DNA from: Reyranella sp. CPCC 100927
GTDB lineage: Bacteria; Pseudomonadota; Alphaproteobacteria; Reyranellales; Reyranellaceae
DNA length: 64,000 nucleotides
Direction of reading: 5' to 3'
Assembly: GCF_007859315.1 (NCBI RefSeq)
Contig: NZ_VOHA01000032.1
Coordinates: forward strand, 1 to 64,000
In this document: in pieces, positions 33,640 through 41,185 of the stretch
How the letters are laid out: each line of letters begins with the position of its first letter
How positions within the stretch are numbered: the first letter of the stretch is position 1
The notes under the pieces: generated by a model
The model's input: only the letters and a program-made list of their open reading frames with translations
What the model was told of the DNA's origin: nothing
Databases searched by the model: none
Made by a program: the position numbers and the translations under genes

Positions 33640-34644
33640 TCAGCCCACGGCGTGGTGATGGCCGGCGGCATAGCGGCCGGTCACGAAATGCTCGATCTGA
33701 CGTTCGATGTCGGCCAGCAGGCTGCTGGCGCCGATGCGGAACAGGTCCGGCTCGAGCCATGGACGCCCGAGTTCCTCCTTCATCAGGATCAACCAGTTGA
33801 GCGCATCCTTGGCGGTGCGCAGCCCGCCGGCCGGCTTGAAGCCGACACGCACGCCCGTCTGGTGCTGGTAGTCGCGAATCGCCCGCAGCATGACGAGGCT
33901 GACCGGCAGGGTGGCGTTGACATCCTCCTTGCCCGTCGACGTCTTGATGAAATCCGCTCCCGCCATCATGGCCACCATGCCGGCCTTGTAGACGTTGCGC
34001 AGCGTTTTCAGATCGCCGGTCGCCAGAATCGCCTTGAGGTGCGCCGCGCCACAGGCCTCGCGCATCGCCTTCACCTCGTCGTAGAGCCCCTGCCAGTCAC
34101 CGGTCAGGGCTTGCGCGCGGCTGATCACGATGTCGATCTCGGCGGCGCCTTCGCCGACGGCATAGCGGATCTCGCCCAGCCGCTGCGCCAGTGGCGTCTG
34201 GCCGGCGGGAAAGCCGGTGGCGACCGACGCCACGGGAATGCCGGAGCCGTCCAGCGCCTTGACGGCGGGTCCGACCATGGCGGGATAGACACAGATCGCA
34301 CCGACCCGGGGCGGATCGTCGGCCAGGCCCAGCGCCGCGACCAGATCGTCGCGCAGGGGACGCCGTCCCTTGGCGCACAGGCGACGGACGCGGCCGGGCG
34401 TGTCGTCGCCGGCCAACGTGGTGAGATCGATGCAGGTGACGGCCTTCACCAGCCAGGCGGCCTGGTATTCCTTCTTCACCGATCGGCGCGCCGGCAACGT
34501 TGCCGTCCGTCGCTCCGCCGCCGAGAGATTGACCTGCATGGCATCGAACCACGCCATCTGCAGGGCCGTGCCCTCGTTGCGCTGACGATGGTTGGCCAGC
34601 GCCAGCTTGCGCGGCGCGTGGCCCAATCCGACATCAGAACGCAT
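33640..34644 (-). CDS. deoC: Deoxyribose-phosphate aldolase, DeoC
   Basis: Class I aldolase cleaving 2-deoxyribose-5-phosphate to glyceraldehyde-3-phosphate and acetaldehyde, in deoxynucleoside salvage. The Schiff-base lysine is K234 (GADFIKTSTGKE), the assisting lysine K270 (VGFKPAGG) and the catalytic aspartate D171 (EIDIVI). At 334 aa it is of the longer, eukaryote-like type, about 75 residues longer than E. coli DeoC because of an N-terminal extension of roughly 60 residues. ATG at 34644 has GGGAGG upstream. The tandem aldehyde dehydrogenase gene follows directly, giving a plausible DeoC-to-acetate route. Confidence 0.95.
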   Translation of the reverse strand: MRSDVGLGHAPRKLALANHRQRNEGTALQMAWFDAMQVNLSAAERRTATLPARRSVKKEYQAAWLVKAVTCIDLTTLAGDDTPGRVRRLCAKGRRPLRDDLVAALGLADDPPRVGAICVYPAMVGPAVKALDGSGIPVASVATGFPAGQTPLAQRLGEIRYAVGEGAAEIDIVISRAQALTGDWQGLYDEVKAMREACGAAHLKAILATGDLKTLRNVYKAGMVAMMAGADFIKTSTGKEDVNATLPVSLVMLRAIRDYQHQTGVRVGFKPAGGLRTAKDALNWLILMKEELGRPWLEPDLFRIGASSLLADIERQIEHFVTGRYAAGHHHAVG

Positions 34645-34751
34645 CACCCGCCTCCCTCGACCAGGCGGCCGCAAAACGTCGAATGATACGCCCGCGCAGC
34701 GCCGTTGCGAAAGCCGCCTAGTACCCGCTATCGCTCGAGTATGACTGGGGA

Positions 34752-34841
34752 CTGTCATCCCGAGCGCAGCGAGGGATCTTTTGATGCAGGCGCATTCGTG
34801 CGTCTCTTGCAGAAGATCCCTCGCTGCGCTCGGGATGACAG
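34752..34841. repeat. Palindromic repeat, family B, copy 1
   Basis: A 90-nt element with perfect 29-bp arms (34752-34780 and 34813-34841); the left arm begins CTGTCATCCCGAGCGCAGCG. It lies between the ThDP enzyme stop and the deoC start, both on the minus strand. Related copies are at 52124, 52237 and 59174. Confidence 0.9.
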
Positions 34842-34869
34842 CTGTATCAGTGACGCGTGATCCCAGATA

Positions 34870-36534
34870 CTAGCGCTTGCCCTCGATCGCCACTTCGACC
34901 AGATGCGGTTCGCCCGACGCGACGGCTCGCGCGATGGCAGCCCGCAGGTCGTCAGGATTCGTGACGGCCGTGCCGGCCACGCCCATGCCGCGCGCCATGT
35001 CGACAAAGCCCAGCCCGGGCTGCGTCAGGTCCATGTGCGGATAGGGATGGTTCATGAGCTCGCCGAAGCGCTGGCGGTAGACGTCGAGATTGTGCTTCAG
35101 AACGCGATACTCGCGATTGGCCAGGATCACGAAGACGATGGCGAGCTTGTGGTGCGCGGCGGTCCACAGCGCCTGGATGCTGTACATCGCCGAGCCATCG
35201 CCGGAGACCGCCACGACGACGCGGTCCGGATGGGCCACCTTGGCGCCGATGGCACCGGCCAGGCCCTGGCCGATCCCGCCGCCGCGTCCGCTGTAGTAGT
35301 CACCCGCTTTCGAGAACTCGAATGCCCGCGCCAGATCGATGTTGGCCGTGATGGATTCGTCGACAACGACGGTATTGGCCGGCACGGCCGCCCGGATCTC
35401 CGACATCGCGCGCGCCATCGACATCGGCAGGCGGTTCCATGCCTTCTGGACACGGGCCTGATAGGACGCGGTCTCGTCGTCCTTGGCGGCCTTGAGTGCC
35501 GCGTTACGTCGCGCCGCTGCCGTGCGATAGCTGTCGTCGGCCGACGCCCCGACGCTGTCGTGCACGGCGCGCAACGTGTGCTGCAGCTGCCCCACCAATC
35601 CAGCCTGCGGTGCATAATTATACGCCAGGCGCTGCGGCGACTCCTCGAGCTGCACCACCACGGCGCCATCCGGAAACGGATCACCGGCGGCGTACCAGAC
35701 GTCCTCGAAGAACGGTCCGCCGGCCAGCAGCACCAGATCGGCGCCGCCGAGCGCCTTGCGGATGGCCGCCGCATCGAACGGCACGGCGCCGCGGGCGCTG
35801 GGGTGCGTCGAGGGGAACGACAACTGGTGGCGCAGGCCCTCGACCCAGACCGGCGCGCCGATGCGTTCGGCCAGCGCCACCAGTGCGTCGTTGGCCCCGG
35901 CCCGCGCCACGTCGTCGCCGGCGACGATCACCGGTGCCCGGCTGGCCAGCAGCAGGCGCGCAACATCGGTCACACCATCAGGATCCGGCCGCCCCGCGCG
36001 GTAGAGCGTCCCGGGACCGATCGCATCGATGTCGGTTTCCTGCTCCATCACGTCGATGGGCAGCGCGACGAACACCGGGCCGGCCGGCGGATCGTTGGCG
36101 ATCTTGAAGGCGCGGCGCAACAACGGCCCCAACTCGTCGGCGCGCTCGGCCTGCACGCTCCACTTGGTGACAGGCGCCGCCATCGCCACGAGATCATGTC
36201 CCAGCAACGGATCGCGCAAACGCATGCGGGTATCCTGCTGGCCGGCCGTCACCACCATCGGCGAGGATGCCTTGAGTGCGCTGTAGAGCATGCCGAGCGC
36301 ATTACCCAGACCCGGTGCGACGTGCACGTTCACGACCCCGGTGCGACCGGTGGCCTGCGCGTAGAAGCTGGCGGCGCCCAGCGCGACGCCTTCGTGCAGC
36401 GCGACGACATAATCGATCTGCGGATACTCGGGCAGGCTGTCGATCAGCGGGCTTTCGGTCGTACCGGGATTGCCGAAGATGTGTCGCACGCCGTGCTTGA
36501 CCAGACTTTGCATGAACACATGTCGCCCGCGCAT
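34870..36534 (-). CDS. ThDP-dependent decarboxylase (benzoylformate decarboxylase / ALS-like)
   Basis: Thiamine-diphosphate enzyme of the acetolactate synthase/benzoylformate decarboxylase superfamily, 554 aa. The cofactor-activating glutamate is E48 (VALHEG). The ThDP-Mg motif runs from GDGS (445-448) to the asparagine in ILANREY, about 28 residues later. The N-terminal HIFGNPGTTESPLIDSL is typical of the benzoylformate decarboxylase-like branch, so a 2-keto acid such as an aryl-glyoxylate is a reasonable guess. ATG at 36534 has GGGAGG upstream. It is divergent from an FAD monooxygenase/SDR pair, suggesting a small aromatic-acid cluster. Confidence 0.87.
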   Translation of the reverse strand: MRGRHVFMQSLVKHGVRHIFGNPGTTESPLIDSLPEYPQIDYVVALHEGVALGAASFYAQATGRTGVVNVHVAPGLGNALGMLYSALKASSPMVVTAGQQDTRMRLRDPLLGHDLVAMAAPVTKWSVQAERADELGPLLRRAFKIANDPPAGPVFVALPIDVMEQETDIDAIGPGTLYRAGRPDPDGVTDVARLLLASRAPVIVAGDDVARAGANDALVALAERIGAPVWVEGLRHQLSFPSTHPSARGAVPFDAAAIRKALGGADLVLLAGGPFFEDVWYAAGDPFPDGAVVVQLEESPQRLAYNYAPQAGLVGQLQHTLRAVHDSVGASADDSYRTAAARRNAALKAAKDDETASYQARVQKAWNRLPMSMARAMSEIRAAVPANTVVVDESITANIDLARAFEFSKAGDYYSGRGGGIGQGLAGAIGAKVAHPDRVVVAVSGDGSAMYSIQALWTAAHHKLAIVFVILANREYRVLKHNLDVYRQRFGELMNHPYPHMDLTQPGLGFVDMARGMGVAGTAVTNPDDLRAAIARAVASGEPHLVEVAIEGKR

Positions 36535-36607
36535 ACACGCCTCCCGTACGGCCTCGATTCCGGACGCGATCATAGGCGCTCGCAGCGATCCTTGGTAAAA
36601 AGCACGC

Positions 36608-37804
36608 ATGACACAGGCGGGACTCACCGTTGCGGTGATCGGTGGTGGCATCGGCGGCCTGGCCGCGGCCGCGTTGCTGTTGGATGCCGGTTTCGATGTG
36701 CAGGTCTATGAGCAGGCCGGCGCGCTGAGCGAAATCGGCGCCGGCATCCAGATCAGCCCCAACGGGTCACGCATCCTGCATCGGCTCGGCCTCGCGGGCG
36801 TGCTGGCCCAACGTGGCGTGCGGCCGGTGGGCGTTCACCAGCGCCGCTGGGATGACGGCCGCACCTTGCAACGCGCGCCGCTGGGCGAAACGGTCGAGCG
36901 GACCTTCGGCGCGCCCTACTACCATTTCCACCGCGCCGACCTGCTGGCCGCGATCGCCGCGGTGCTGCCCGGTGAGCGCGTGCATGTCGGTCATCGGCTT
37001 GTCGATGCCATCGACCACGGCAGTCACGTCGAGGCGCGCTTCGAGAACGGCGCGCGGATCACCGCTGACATGTTGATCGGCGCCGACGGTATTCACTCCC
37101 GCGTGCGCCAGATCCTGTTCGGCGACGACAAGCCGCGTTTCACCGGCTGTGTTGCCTATCGCGGGCTGGTGCCGGCCGAGCGACTGGCCCCTCTGAACCT
37201 GGAGGTGACGTCCAACAGCTGGTGGGGACCGGGTGGCCACTTCGTGCACTACTATGTCGCCGGCGGCCGACTGATGAACTTCGTGGCTGTGCAGGAGGAA
37301 GAATCCTGGACCCGCGAGTCGTGGAACGAGCGCGGCGCGGTGGCCGACGCGCTGCGTCTGTTCGAGGGCTGGCACCCGCAGGTGCGGACCATCATCGGTG
37401 CCGTCGACGAGACCTTCAAATGGGCGCTGTTCGATCGCGAGCCGCTGCCGCGGTGGTCGGCCGGCCGCATCACGCTGCTGGGCGATTCCTGTCATGCCAT
37501 GCTGCCGTTCATGGCCCAGGGCGCCGTCCAGTCGATCGAGGACGGCGCGACGCTGACCGCCTGTCTTGTGCAGGCCGATGGCAACGTGCCCGGTGCGCTC
37601 GCGCGCTATGAGTTGCTGCGCAAGCCGCGCACCACGCGGCTGCAGGAGATGTCGCGCCACAACAAGACGCGCTTCCACCTGCCTGACGGCATCGATCAAC
37701 AGAAACGCGACGCCCAGACGGCCGCCACGGGCGACCGGTCCATCGCGGCGGTCGGCTGGCTTTACGCCCACGATGCCGGTGTCCTTCCCGGCGCAGCAGC
37801 TTGA
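36608..37804 (+). CDS. FAD-dependent aromatic monooxygenase (salicylate hydroxylase-like)
   Basis: Group A flavoprotein monooxygenase, 398 aa, expected to hydroxylate a phenolic acid using NAD(P)H and O2. The three flavin motifs are present: GGGIGGLAAAALL at residues 12-24, the DG motif GADGIHSRVR, and the GD motif GRITLLGDSCHAMLPFMAQGA followed by IEDGATL. This pattern matches salicylate 1-monooxygenase and 3-hydroxybenzoate 6-hydroxylase-type enzymes; the substrate cannot be fixed by eye. It starts 73 bp from the divergent ThDP decarboxylase and leads an SDR gene 11 bp downstream. Confidence 0.9.
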   Translation: MTQAGLTVAVIGGGIGGLAAAALLLDAGFDVQVYEQAGALSEIGAGIQISPNGSRILHRLGLAGVLAQRGVRPVGVHQRRWDDGRTLQRAPLGETVERTFGAPYYHFHRADLLAAIAAVLPGERVHVGHRLVDAIDHGSHVEARFENGARITADMLIGADGIHSRVRQILFGDDKPRFTGCVAYRGLVPAERLAPLNLEVTSNSWWGPGGHFVHYYVAGGRLMNFVAVQEEESWTRESWNERGAVADALRLFEGWHPQVRTIIGAVDETFKWALFDREPLPRWSAGRITLLGDSCHAMLPFMAQGAVQSIEDGATLTACLVQADGNVPGALARYELLRKPRTTRLQEMSRHNKTRFHLPDGIDQQKRDAQTAATGDRSIAAVGWLYAHDAGVLPGAAA

Positions 37805-37815
37805 CGGAGCAAACC

Positions 37816-38577
37816 ATGGCTGGAGCCATCTATCCCGATCTCGCCGGCCGCACCGTGCTGGTGACCGGCGGTGCCACCGGCATCGGTGAGGCCATCGTGC
37901 GCGCCTTCGCGCGCCAGAAAAGCCGCGTGGCGTTCATCGACATCCAGCAGGCGCCGGCCGAGGCGCTGGTGCGCGACCTGCACGAGCAGGGTGCCGACGT
38001 GCATTTTGAGCGCGCCGATCTGACCGACATCGCCGCGCTGCGGACTGCTGTCGATACCGTGCGTGGCCGCTTCGGGCCCATCACGGCGCTGGTCAACAAC
38101 GCCGCGTTCGACGAGCGGCATGCCACGCAAGACGTCACGCCCGAGCAGTGGGACGCCCTGATGGCCGTCAACCTGCGCCATCAGTTCTTCGCCGCCCAGG
38201 CGGTGCTGCCGGACATGACGGCGGCCAGGGGTGGCGCGATCGTGAACTTCGCCTCGATCTCGTGGATGACCGGCATGGGCGGCATGGCGGTCTACACCGC
38301 CGCCAAATCGGCCGTGCTGGGCCTGACCCGCTCGCTGGCGCGCGACTATGGGCCCTTCAACGTGCGGGTGAACGCCGTCGCGCCGGGCTGGATCCGCACC
38401 GAACGCCAGCAGCGCAAGTGGATCACGCCGGAGGGCGAGAAGCGCATGCTGGACGCGCAGTGCCTCAAGCGCTGGCTGGTTCCCGACGATGTCGCCCGCT
38501 TCGTGGTGTTCCTGATCTCAGACGAGGCCGCGGCCTGCACCAGCCAGCACTACGTCGTCGACGGCGGCTGGGTCTGA
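37816..38577 (+). CDS. SDR-family NAD(P)-dependent oxidoreductase
   Basis: Classical short-chain dehydrogenase, 253 aa. The coenzyme motif TGGATGIGEA, the NNAA motif and the catalytic set S...Y-x-x-x-K (FASISWMTGMGGMAVYTAAKSA) are intact; the C-terminal DGGWV is also standard. The substrate is unknown; context with an FAD monooxygenase and a ThDP decarboxylase suggests an aryl alcohol or sugar-like intermediate. ATG at 37816 has ACGGAG upstream and is preferred over the TTG at 37801. Its last 28 bases overlap the convergent nucleotidyltransferase-like gene. Confidence 0.9.
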   Translation: MAGAIYPDLAGRTVLVTGGATGIGEAIVRAFARQKSRVAFIDIQQAPAEALVRDLHEQGADVHFERADLTDIAALRTAVDTVRGRFGPITALVNNAAFDERHATQDVTPEQWDALMAVNLRHQFFAAQAVLPDMTAARGGAIVNFASISWMTGMGGMAVYTAAKSAVLGLTRSLARDYGPFNVRVNAVAPGWIRTERQQRKWITPEGEKRMLDAQCLKRWLVPDDVARFVVFLISDEAAACTSQHYVVDGGWV

Positions 38578-39140
38578 TCCCACGGCAGGTAGGTCAGCTC
38601 CGGCCAAAGCGTGCGCCACCGCGCGACCTTCTTGTCGTAGACGGCACGGGTGATCTGGCGCTTGTTGGGCCGCACGATGCCACCCATCAGATCATCGACG
38701 CCGAACGGCGCGCAGACGTTCAGCGCACCGGCCTCCAGCCGCACGCCGATGCTAGTCGCCGTGGTCGGGAAGGTGCCGATGGCATCCTCGGTCGAGCGAT
38801 AGGCATCGATGCCATGGCCGAAGACGTCCCTGTACCAGAGATGCACACGGGCTTCGTTCTTCACGTCGAGCTTGACCGGCACATCGGCCAGCAGCACGCG
38901 CAGGCGCGCTTCGTGCGCCGCTTCGGTTTCGGCCGACAGGTCGGCGGCGTCGAAATAGACGATGTCGATATCCCGGATGCCGTGCAAGGGATCCCGGCCG
39001 GTGGCGGCATTCCACACGCTCTGCGTCACCGCACCGGCCACCAGCCAGGCGTCGGGCAGCGCCCAGGCCGCGCAATGGTCGAGCACCACGGCCAGCACAG
39101 GGTGGCCACGCACGACGGTTTCGAGGGATGGCGGGCTCAC
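38550..39140 (-). CDS. Nucleotidyltransferase-like protein (PF06042/DUF925 type)
   Basis: 196-aa protein of the nucleotidyltransferase fold. The signature WLVAGAVTQSVWNAATGRDPLHGIRDIDIVYFD carries a G-x-x-x-x-x-W pattern and the D-x-D metal site seen in the DUF925 family; KLDVKNEARVHLWY and PTTATSIGVRLE follow as in relatives. Function is not established. The GTG at 39140 overlaps the stop of the upstream TauD-type gene (GTGA overlap), so it is translated after it, and upstream in-frame starts lie inside that gene. It converges on and overlaps the SDR gene by 28 bp. Confidence 0.75.
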   Translation of the reverse strand: MSPPSLETVVRGHPVLAVVLDHCAAWALPDAWLVAGAVTQSVWNAATGRDPLHGIRDIDIVYFDAADLSAETEAAHEARLRVLLADVPVKLDVKNEARVHLWYRDVFGHGIDAYRSTEDAIGTFPTTATSIGVRLEAGALNVCAPFGVDDLMGGIVRPNKRQITRAVYDKKVARWRTLWPELTYLPWDQTQPPSTT

Positions 39141-40204
39141 ACGGCTTCCAGCGGCGCGTTGAGAACGATGGTGCCGGGCACGATGATGCCGCCGCGGTCG
39201 CCGATATCGACCTTGCCGTAGCGCTGGGCGAACACCGGCGGCAGCGGCCGCGCGCCAGGGCAGGCCAGCCACAGGCGCAGCAAGTGGCGGCGCCGATCGG
39301 GCTCGTCCCAATCCTCGAAGCCGGTGCGATCGTGCAGCAGGGTATGGTTGTGCACGAACTGCATGTCGCCCGGCCTGAATTCCATGTGCAGGTTCAGCGC
39401 CGGATCGTTGGCCAGTTCATCGAACAGGTCGAGCGCCTCGACCTGCTGGGCGCTCAGGACCGGCACGTCGGCCAGGCGCTGGGCACTGTCGATGTACTGG
39501 CGCTGGTACAGCGCCGTCAGGTGGCCTTCGTGCCAGCTGAAGACCGGGATCTCGAAGTACGGCTTCATGCCGGCGGGGACCTCGCCGCGGCGGTCCGTGG
39601 CGATGGGCTCGAACAGCAGGGCCAACAGATCGGGCCGGCGGCGCCGCATCTCGTTGAAGATCGTGGTCGAGCTGACCAGGGTCGACAGGCCGCCCCGCCG
39701 CGCCGTCTTCAGGCACAGCAAACCCACCACGTCGCAGGAATCGGTGTGATAGGTCTGCCGCTCGTTGGTCTGGTAGATGCGGACACTGGGATCCTTGCTC
39801 GACAGGCCCATGTCCTTGACATGGCCCAGCACATGGCCCTTCGCGTTCTGCGACCGGGCATTGCCGAGATGGGCACCGATGCCGAAGAATGCCGTCGCCG
39901 CCTGGCGCAGGCTGTAGCGTTCGACCGGCAGGCCGCGCAGCAGCACGAAGCCGCGGCCGTGCAGCAACGCCTCGAGCGCCTGCGCCAGCTTCGGTCCCAG
40001 TGTCGGCAGCGGAAAGTCCGCCGGCGTGACCTGCGCGATGTCGGCCGCACGCGCCGCCAAGCGCTGCGTCGCGGCGTCGATCTCGGCGAGGTCGGCCGCC
40101 GACAACGCCACGATCCAATCGGTGCGCTGCGCCATGTCAGGTCCATACCAGGCAGCCGGCCCAGCCTGATGGGACGGCAACGCGACAAGCGAACGGGCGG
40201 ACAT
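39137..40204 (-). CDS. TauD/TfdA-family Fe(II)/2-oxoglutarate-type dioxygenase
   Basis: Non-haem iron oxygenase, 355 aa. The facial triad is visible as H-x-D in QTYHTDSCD and the distal His in VHNHTLLHDR, with the 2-oxoglutarate-binding arginine probably in RRHLLRLWLAC. These C-terminal blocks are of the type found in TauD/TfdA proteins related to gamma-butyrobetaine and aromatic side-chain dioxygenases. The substrate is unknown. ATG at 40204 has GGGGAGG upstream. The nucleotidyltransferase-like gene is coupled to its end. Confidence 0.88.
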   Translation of the reverse strand: MSARSLVALPSHQAGPAAWYGPDMAQRTDWIVALSAADLAEIDAATQRLAARAADIAQVTPADFPLPTLGPKLAQALEALLHGRGFVLLRGLPVERYSLRQAATAFFGIGAHLGNARSQNAKGHVLGHVKDMGLSSKDPSVRIYQTNERQTYHTDSCDVVGLLCLKTARRGGLSTLVSSTTIFNEMRRRRPDLLALLFEPIATDRRGEVPAGMKPYFEIPVFSWHEGHLTALYQRQYIDSAQRLADVPVLSAQQVEALDLFDELANDPALNLHMEFRPGDMQFVHNHTLLHDRTGFEDWDEPDRRRHLLRLWLACPGARPLPPVFAQRYGKVDIGDRGGIIVPGTIVLNAPLEAV

Positions 40205-40422
40205 GGGCCTCCCCCGAAGTGGTGGAATACCCAGGTCTAACCGCACCGCACCGCGAAGGGAAGCCGCAGCCTCGAAGGGACGCAATGCACGATCACGCGC
40301 CGGCCAACACGACAAGCGGCGCCGCCGGTGTCCGCTCCGCCCCGGTCACGAACGGCGGAACACCTGCAGGCTGCGATCTGCCGACATCTGCCGCCCTGGC
40401 ACCGGTTGGCGACAGACATCCC

Positions 40423-40878
40423 TCACTTGCGCTTGGCGGGACCCGACAGCTTATGCGCCCGCGAGGCGGCCCCGACCGCCTTGACCATCTCGAAGATACG
40501 CTTACGTACCTTCGCCTCGTCGATCTTGTAGTAGGCGCGCACCAGTTCGAGCGTCTCGCGCTTGGCGAGCGGATCCTTCTCGTCCTCGAAGGGCGTGCCC
40601 TCCTCGGCAAAACCGCTCTTGCGGCCCCGACCGCGCCGCGGGCCGACCAGAACGTTGACCGGCATGTCTTCGAAGAAATAGGACACCGGGACGTCCAGCA
40701 CCTTGCTGAACTCGTACAGCCGGCTGGAGCCGATGCGGTTGGCGCCCCGTTCGTATTTTTGGATCTGCTGGAACGTCAGACCGACGGCCTCGCCCAGTTT
40801 CTCTTGACTCATGCCGAGCAATGTTCGGCGTTGCCGCACCCGTGTCCCCACGTGAACGTCGACCGGATGACCTGCCAT
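40423..40878 (-). CDS. XRE-family transcriptional regulator, PraR-like
   Basis: DNA-binding regulator, 151 aa. The lambda-repressor-type helix-turn-helix covers residues about 9-65: DVHVGTRVRQRRTLLGMSQEKLGEAVGLTFQQIQKYERGANRIGSSRLYEFSKVLDVPVSYFFEDM. This sequence is nearly the family signature of rhizobial PraR, which controls attachment, quorum sensing and symbiosis-related genes. After the domain there is a basic linker (RRGRGRK) and a helical C-terminus. ATG at 40878 is chosen because the HTH follows at the usual distance. The 307-bp upstream region is AT-rich and may carry its own control sites. Confidence 0.9.
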   Translation of the reverse strand: MAGHPVDVHVGTRVRQRRTLLGMSQEKLGEAVGLTFQQIQKYERGANRIGSSRLYEFSKVLDVPVSYFFEDMPVNVLVGPRRGRGRKSGFAEEGTPFEDEKDPLAKRETLELVRAYYKIDEAKVRKRIFEMVKAVGAASRAHKLSGPAKRK

Positions 40879-41185
40879 TTTTGAAACTCCTTCACTTGCG
40901 ACTACCGGGCCACCCGGTGCGATGGCTCGGCGCCGCCGGGATCGCCGTCCCGGGCTCGCCTCCTGCGTGCGGGGTAGGTGCGGTTTGTCCCGCGTCCTTC
41001 CACAGTACAACGCAGATGCGCGTTTCTAGCGTTAAGCTAACCTGCGCACGGTCGTTATTCTGACGTGAAATTGTCCTATTGTTAATACCTTTTTTGATAT
41101 GTCCGGTTGCTTTCTTGTGACCGCTTTCGCGCCGTTTTAAGCCTGGGAAACAGGTGAGGCGCCGTGAACCGGACTGCAGGACAAT
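40879..41185 (-). promoter_or_regulatory. Long AT-rich leader/promoter region of the PraR-like gene
   Basis: No gene is visible in this 307-bp gap. On the minus strand, TTAACA (41085-41080) and AGAATA (41061-41056) with an 18-bp spacer form a weak promoter candidate that would give a leader of about 170 nt. An inverted repeat AACGC-N6-GCGTT at 41009-41024 lies between it and the start and could be an autoregulatory site. Confidence 0.35.
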
